Assembly: GCA_033060915.1 (NCBI GenBank)
Contig: CM065379.1
Coordinates: 25,032,818 to 25,096,817 of the forward strand
From: Euryodendron excelsum
Lineage: Eukaryota; Streptophyta; Magnoliopsida; Ericales; Pentaphylacaceae
Reading direction: 5' to 3'
Length of the DNA: 64,000 nt
Below are positions 57,758 to 64,000 of this stretch, one piece after another. The notes under the pieces were generated by a model. The model was not told the DNA's origin. It made no database searches and worked only from the letters and a program-made list of their open reading frames with translations. A program made the translations under genes and the position numbers. The number at the start of each line of letters is the position of its first letter. The stretch's first letter is position 1.

Positions 57758-58637
57758 CTTACCGCTTTAAGGACTTAGGTACTTTCTCGAAAAGTGCATC
57801 GGTTGGGCCCAAGGGCAATTTGTTTATTTTTCACTGGAGTGGGCTAGCAAATACTGGTGTTGACCTGAGTTTGATTATTTTTATCAGTCTAATGGTGTGT
57901 GATGAATTGATTTCCAAAGGAATCTCGTCCATTGGTAAATGTGCCACAGCCAAGATGCGTGTTTGGTCCCGTGACATGAGGGGTTTGTTAGCAATTCCCA
58001 ATATCGACCTGTTTGCGAGTGTTTCTGCCACTCTGACGGTTGCAATGTTTGTGAGTGTTTCAGTCACTCTGAAGGTGCACGTTCATTTCAGAGATTGCCT
58101 AATCTTAGGAAGCTGCTGAATGGTCTTATTATCTCAGAGCCTTAGGTACTTTCCTAATCGACATGCCGAATAGCGAACATTCTACGTTAGTGAGCTAGCA
58201 GGCGCTAGAAGTGAACCGCTGTATCATTTCGGGGACGTAGATTCTGTGCTAGTCGACAGGTTTGAAAGGACTTACCATTCTGAGGAGTTTTCTTAGTAAA
58301 CATGCGTGCTAGATGGATTTACCGTTTGAGGAATTAACTTTCTCGAAAGACATGTCATATTAAGTCTGATTGATTTGGATTGGAATTGGAACTGGAATTA
58401 AGGTTAAAATAGGGACTTACCATCTTTAAGAAGACATGCCAACTGGAATTGAACCAAATGATACTCTAAGGGTATTTTGGTTGTTTTGCTTCTATTGAGC
58501 GTGGCAGGCCCATGAAGTAATTGATTGACTGGTTGAGTCTGAAAAGCTAGTCTGGGCTTGAATGTGTCTGTGTCGGTTTGAATATGTGTTAGGTTGGGCC
58601 AAAGATTGCCGAGTGGGAAAAAAATTGGGTGCTTACA
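57758..58637 (-). mobile_element. E2 3' LTR, part 2 (5' end of U3)
   Basis: Continues the LTR interrupted at 33814: CTTAC, then CGCTTTAAGGACTTAGG, ending (LTR start) TGTAAGCACCC at 58637. The adjacent polypurine tract shows it is E2's 3' LTR. It has P-type U3 hairpin repeats, for example GAGTGTTTCTGCCACTC (58018-58034), and an antisense open frame (57820-58119). Confidence 0.88.
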
Positions 58638-58663
58638 GTTGCTCCTCCTTTTTTGTCTTTACT
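58638..58663 (-). promoter_or_regulatory. Polypurine tract of E2
   Basis: On the minus strand, AAAGACAAAAAAGGAGGAGC precedes the LTR start. Well preserved, and homologous to E1's tract. Confidence 0.75.
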
Positions 58664-58899
58664 TCTCGAAGATAGAAAATGATAAAGTTAGGGTCTCATG
58701 TTGACCGTGAGGCGATCAAAGGGACTGAAGTAGTTAGAATTTTGAATTATCTTAAAACTGGATTGTTTGGATCTTTGAAATTAGGAATTTTGAAATTAAA
58801 GTTGATTGTTTGGAATGATTTTGAAATCACTTTTTAAAATGGATTGATTTGGATTTGAATTAGAAGGGTTTGAAAAATCTTTGAAACTTAGATTGAAAC

Positions 58900-60700
58900 T
58901 TTTGAGGAAAAGTTTAATAATCTAGAATTTTAAAAATAGGCTTTTTGAAGTGAAAGAGGTGAAAGCTGAAAGATTTCAAAACAGGGCCTTTGAAGGAAAA
59001 AGCTCAAAGAACTCATGAAACTTTTTAAGGAAGAAAGTTTGAAAAACTTTGGAACATTTTTTAGAACGGAGCTTTTGAAAGATAAAGCTTGGAAAACCTG
59101 AGAAATGCTTTTAAGATTAAACTTTTTGAAGGAAGAAGTTAAAAAACCCTAGAAATGTATTTTTGAAATCAAACTTTTTGAAGGAAAAAGTTAGAAAAAC
59201 CTAGAAGGTATTTTTAAAATAAAATCTTTTTGAAGAGAAAAAAGATAAAACCTTTGAGAGTGGGGTCTTTTTGGCAAAGAAGAACCCAAGAAACTCAGTT
59301 GAAATTTTTTGAAATAAAGAAAGAGTTGAAAATTTTTGAACTTAAATATTTTTGAAGGAAAAAGATAAAACCTTTGAGAGTGGGGCGTTTTTGGTAGAGA
59401 AGACCCTAAGAAACTTGGTTGAAATTTTTTTAAACAAAGAAAGAATTGGAATTTCTTTTTAAAATAAAATCTTTTTGACGGAAAAAGAGATAAAACCTTT
59501 GAGCGTGGGACCTTTTGGCAGTGAAAATCTCTATAAACTCAGAAGAGATTTGGAGTTAGAAATCTTGACATAGATTTTTTGATAAAACTTTTGAGAAAAA
59601 AGTTTAAGGAAACCTTGGAACTTAAATTGACAAAACTTTTGATGAAAAAGTTTGGAAACCCTTGAAATGGATTTTGAATGAAAATTTAGAAAACCTTGAA
59701 TTGGAAGTCGAATAGAACTTTTTGGAAAATAGTTTCAAGAAACCTAGAAATTGATAAAAAACTTTTAGAGGAAAGTTTAGGGAACCTTTGAAAATTGATT
59801 TTGAAATGAACTTTTTGAAAGAAAAAGTTTTGGAGCTTGAATAAAGCTTTTTTGAAAATTTAGACAATTGATTTGGAATAACACTTTTTTGATGGAGAAG
59901 TTTAGAAAACCTTTGAAATAGACTCTGAATAAAATTTCTGGAATGGTTTGAAAACTTTTGAATTGGATTGTGAATAAAACTTTTTGAAGGAAAAAACTTA
60001 GAAAACCTAGGAGCTTGATTTTGAGTGAGAACTTTTTGAAGGAAAAAATTGAGAAAACCTTGAATTTGATAAAACTTTTGAAGGAAGAGTTTGAAAAATC
60101 TTGAAATTTGATTAGGAAAGACTTCTTGAAGATAAAGCTTTAGAAAACTTTGGGAATTGATTTTGAATAAGACTTTTGAGAGAAAAATTTTAGAGAACCT
60201 TCGTAATTGATAAAACTTTTGAAGAAAAAATTTAGGAAACCTTGAGAATTGATCAAGACTCCATGAAAAAGTTTAGAGAACCTTCGTAATTGATAAAACT
60301 TTTGAAGAAAAAGTTTAGGAAACCTTGAGAATTGATCAAGACTCCATGAAAAAGTTTAGAGAAACATCGTAATTGATAAAACTTTTGAAGAAAAAGTTTA
60401 GGAAACTTTGAGAATTGATCAAAACTCCATGAAATTGATAAAAACTTTTGAAAGAAGAAGTTTAAGGAAACTCAAACATTGATAGAAACTTTTGAAGGAA
60501 AAGTTTAGAAAAACCTTGAAACTTGATTTGGAATAAAAACCTTTGGAATGAAAGGCTTAGAAAATCTTTGAAATGAATTTTGAATAAAACTTTTGAAATT
60601 TGATTTTGAAAATGACTTTAAATTTTGAATTTGAAATAATTTTGGAATGGAGAAGGTTAAGAAACCTTAGGAACTGATTTTGAAAATAAAATTTTTGAAG
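58900..60700 (-). repeat. Expanded tandem repeats of E2 3' UTR
   Basis: Dozens of degenerate 40-85-bp units around AAAACTTTTTGAAGGAAAAA and TTTAGAAAACCTTGAAATTG. The most regular part is an 83-bp unit at about 60180-60440 (starts at 60204, 60287 and 60370). Confidence 0.85.
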
Positions 60701-61577
60701 GGAAAAAGTTTAGAAACCATTTTGATTTGAAACTTGGACAAAACGTGTAGGAAATTCATTTTGTTAGGCAAAACGTATAGAAAATTCGTTTTGACTTGGA
60801 ACTTGAACTTTTAAAGACAAAATGTTTAGAGAATTTTGACTCAAAACTTGAAATTTGAAAGGCAAAATGTATAGAAAATTCATTTTGACTCAAAATTTAA
60901 ACTTTTTTTTAAGACAAAATGTATAGAAAATTCATTTTGACTCAAAGCTTGAATTTTTAAAGACAAAATGTACAGAAATTTGCAGAGCGATAAACAGCTT
61001 GGCTCTCAACCGGAGAAGACTTCTTTTAGGACCGTAATGCAGGCTGGGTTTAGGGGTTATAAGAAATAAAGAGATATTTAGGCTCAACGATTTTCTTTTA
61101 GTGGGTTGTTTAAACCAAAACCATCTTAGCACACATTAGGGTATGAAGTTGCCCCTGCAACCCTCCCCTACTCTCTTCTCTCTCTCTTTTTTCTTTTTCC
61201 TATTTTTTCTTTTCAACTACTTGTCTTGGTATTGTTCAGAATTATTTGGACTAAGCAATTTTCTTTGATCAGAGAGGACTTTGATTTGGATCATAGCGTA
61301 GGTTAGGTTAAGTGGTTCATTAATGAAAGGATACATAGGCTCAAACATTATCACTTGTGAGGTTCCGAAAGACCCATGATCAACTTTGACAATTTAATTT
61401 CTATTTCTTTCTTTCTTTTTTTTTTTTTTTCCTTTTTTTCTATTCTTCCGGACCGTTCTCTTCATTTTGATTAGAGTTCTTTATCAAGAAATTTATTTCT
61501 ATGTCAACTCTTGGAGATGCCGACTTTTTTTTTTTATTTTTTTATTTCTATCTTCTCGAGTATCACCGCTAACACAT

Positions 61578-61628
61578 TCCCCCTCTTTCTTTCTTTCTTT
61601 CTTTCTTTCTTTTTTCTTTCTTTCTTTG
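61578..61628. repeat. (TTTC)n microsatellite
   Basis: About eight CTTT units, then an interrupted continuation, within a wider pyrimidine-rich stretch. Confidence 0.85.
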
Positions 61629-62335
61629 TTTATTTTTTTTTTTTTTTACCTTCAAGAGGCATCGTCGACACTATATCTTCTTGAAAATCACCATTCTCAT
61701 TGTCATCCATTAGTTCTTACTCATGGCTTTTGCCTTAATCCAGTGTGGGCGGTGATCATTAGATCAATTTCTTGACAAATGTAACTGGCCCAAGTGGGCT
61801 TTGCAAAGGGACTTTGTTTTTGTATGGTAGCAGAATTGAGGGCCTCTCACCCTTTCAAATAGAATTGCTTAGTCCATAAAACGTTTGCAAAAAATTTAGA
61901 CAATATTTCTAAAAATGGTGTATTTATACTAGTAAACCCCTATGTCTTCTATCAACTCAATTATTTTGTGCTTACCCTTGTGTGGGGGATGGTTCTTGGT
62001 ATAGGGATATCTGAATAGAAATCACTTATGGCTCTAGTGGGCTGAGCAAAGGGTAGTGTTTATTTCTTTTTGGATGAATAGATCAATGGCTTCTCATCAT
62101 TTTGAGGATTCGACTGCCCATCGCTTAGATAGGATATCACTTAAGTGTCGTCTCTTCAATAAGCTCCGCAATTCTTTGTTAGGTATGTCTTCTTCCTCTC
62201 TCACACTCTCTTTTTTTTTTTTCACTTGAAGGTTTTAACCTCTATTTGATGGACTGCCTTCAGGTCGAGTCATTACAAAATAGGAAAGAATCCCTAAAAG
62301 CAGTAATCATCCACAAAAGTATGAGACGAAGGGGA

Positions 62336-64000
62336 TGTAAGCACCCCATTTTTTCCTGCTAGGCAATCCCCGATTCGTCCGGACTCATATTCAAACCGAT
62401 ACCAACACATTCAAGTCCAAATCAATTTTCTAAACTCAATCCAATTAATTAATTGCTTCACAGGCCCACTAGGCATTGCTTAGTCTATTTTCAAATGGCA
62501 CGTCTTCCTAGAAATAGTAAGTCCTCATTTCAATCTCAAATTCAATTTCAAATCCAAATCCCAATCTAGATCAAATTCGACACGCCTTTTAAGAAAGTTG
62601 ATCCCTCAAGCGGTAAGTCAATCTAGTCCGACATATTTTTCAAAAAAACTCTTTGAAACTGTGAGTCCCTTCAAACCGTCAACTGGGACGAAACTCAAGT
62701 CTCCGAGATGGTAAAACGGTTCACCTTTGGAGCTTGCTAGCTCGCTAATGAAGAATGTCTGTTATTCGGCATGTCTTTTGAGAAAATTAATTCCTCAAAC
62801 GGTAAATCCACCTAGCAGCTTCCTGAGATCAAGCAGTCTCCGGAATGAACGCACACCGTTAGAGTGGTGGAAACACTTGTAAATATTGTAACCGTCAGAG
62901 TGACGAAAACACTCTTAAACAGGTTGACATCAGGAATTGCCAATAAAATCCCAATGTTACGGGACCGAACTCGCCTCTTGGCCATGACACATTTACTAAA
63001 AGTTGAGATACCTTTGGAAACCAACTCGTCATGGATCATTAGAGTGACAGAAACACTTAAAACCTGGGTCAACACCAGTGCTTGCTAGCCCACTCCGGTG
63101 AAAAATGACAAAACTATCCCTTGGGCATTTTTTGGCACGTTTCTTGAGAAAGTACGAAATTCCTCAGAGTTGTAAGTCCACTTTTCCAAGATTGTTCCAA
63201 AGATGATCTAGCATGTTCAAATGCCTTCCAGTCAATTCTGGACAAATTTCGGGATCATCCGGTTAAAATGACCAAATTGCCCCTTAGGCCTTTTGTAGCA
63301 CACTTCTCGAGAAAGTACCTCAAGTCCTCAGAGCGGTGAGTCCACCTTTTCAAGATTGTTTCAAAGATGATCTGGCATGTTCAAGTGCCTTCCAGTCAGT
63401 TCCAGACAAATTTCGAGACCATCCTGTCAAAGTGACTATTTTGCCCCTAGGCATCCGAGCACCTTCGGGAACCATACCAGCTCTAGGTATCAAATTGGTA
63501 ACTTCCCGAGGATGCTTCTAATAGTATTCTCAATCTTCTAGCACCTTTTTGGAACATTCCGAATTCATTCTGGTAAGCCCGGGGCAAAATGCTTGTTTTG
63601 CCCCTAGTGGGTCGGTCGCCTTTTCTAACCACACCGGCTTTGGGTACAAACTGGCAATTCCCCGAAACACTTTAGATAGTGTTTCTAACCTTCAAGACCT
63701 CTCATGAGTCATTCCAAGTCCATTATGATTCTTTACTAATCCAATTAACCTTTTTGCCCCTAATGGCTCAGTCGATCATTCTTAACATTCCGACATTGTT
63801 TTTCAAGCTTGTTAGCCCCGAGACACTATTTCATGGGTTTCTATCCATTTTTGGCCTTTCGGATCATTCTCGGCCTCCCAAAACATTCCCAAACCTTCCG
63901 GAGTCATTCCTAGTCTAGCCAAGCTAAAAATTGCATGGTAGTCACTAGTACAGGCGCCTAAATGTTTTGCCTTGCATATCAAGGGTCGAAAGATACATTT
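62336..64000 (+). mobile_element. L6: partial Ogre-like LTR, cut by window edge
   Basis: Starts TGTAAGCACCCC at 62336, inserted into the E2 3' UTR after GGGGA (62331-62335, the expected duplication). All visible sequence is U3: the GAGTG...CACTC hairpin units (62860-62910, 63045-63060, antisense) and 160-200-bp repeats ending in AAATTGCCCC or ATTTTGCCCCTAGG (63261-63280, 63427-63447, 63590-63605). The antisense frame (62812-63075) is homologous to the one in L0. The window ends before the TATA box. Confidence 0.85.

Larger units (their letters stand above)
58664..62335 (-). mobile_element. E2 3' untranslated region
   Basis: No gene is supported on either strand. It contains expanded tandem repeats (58900-60700), GGCAAAATGTATAGAAAATTC repeats (60720-60970), CT-rich and (TTTC)n tracts (61150-61640), and at 61740-62060 the block shared with E1 (12950-13250). 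Unlike E1, there is no trace of the antisense PMD ORF: 60970-61740 occupies its place. The rest of E2 (sense ORF, 5' LTR) would lie past L6, outside the window. Confidence 0.7.

Noticed and set aside
60180..60440. Regular direct repeats that could be mistaken for a CRISPR array
   Set aside because: Units are contiguous without unique spacers, in a plant retroelement UTR.

Overview
The window is plant nuclear DNA, most likely from a eudicot with a large, repeat-rich genome. Three things support this: an intronless GeBP/STOREKEEPER-type transcription factor gene, a PR-10 (Bet v 1 family) pseudogene, and a dense nest of very long Ty3/Gypsy LTRs of the Tat/Ogre kind. The species cannot be named from the sequence. 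Only one intact gene is convincing (23402-24625).

Most of the window is one family of retroelements with LTRs of about 4.6-5.4 kb. Each LTR starts TGTAAGCACCCC and ends GCGACA. The family is tied to the Tat/Ogre lineage by a primer binding site at 41947-41966 that matches the 3' end of plant tRNA-Arg, by a Tat-type gag remnant, and by an antisense ORF with a plant mobile domain (PMD) between the sense ORF and the 3' LTR. No reverse transcriptase, RNase H or integrase could be recognised anywhere, so the visible copies look non-autonomous or internally deleted.

Layout by region. (1) 760-22519 is a plus-strand element, E1: gag, a short conserved C-terminal tail ending PKPV-stop, a non-coding 3' region, the antisense PMD ORF, a polypurine tract and a 3' LTR. 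Its gag is split by minus-strand solo LTR L1 (1425-11475, TSD CACAA/CATAA), which is itself split by solo LTR L2 (3979-8605, TSD AGAGC/AGAGT). L0 (1-759) is another minus-strand LTR at the left edge. (2) 22520-31045 is a low-copy island with the GeBP-like gene, candidate MITEs, microsatellites, an Athila-like LTR/PBS remnant and a PR-10 pseudogene. (3) 31046-62335 is a minus-strand element, E2, seen as its 3' LTR and 3' non-coding region. Its LTR is split by E3, a plus-strand element at 33815-57757 with a perfect 5-bp TSD (CTTAC). E3 contains a second LTR with PBS (E4, 37251-about 44250), a truncated Ty1/Copia element (about 44250-46406) and a minus-strand LTR (L5, 46407-51058). (4) L6, a plus-strand LTR, starts at 62336 and runs off the right edge.

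Two LTR types can be told apart: one with telomere-like CCCTAG/GGTTAACC arrays in U5 (T type), the other with long purine-rich arrays there (P type). U3 regions carry hairpin-forming tandem repeats, including a 9-bp-stem hairpin repeated every 208 bp. All coordinates and alignments were made by eye; no alignment, database search or dating was run.
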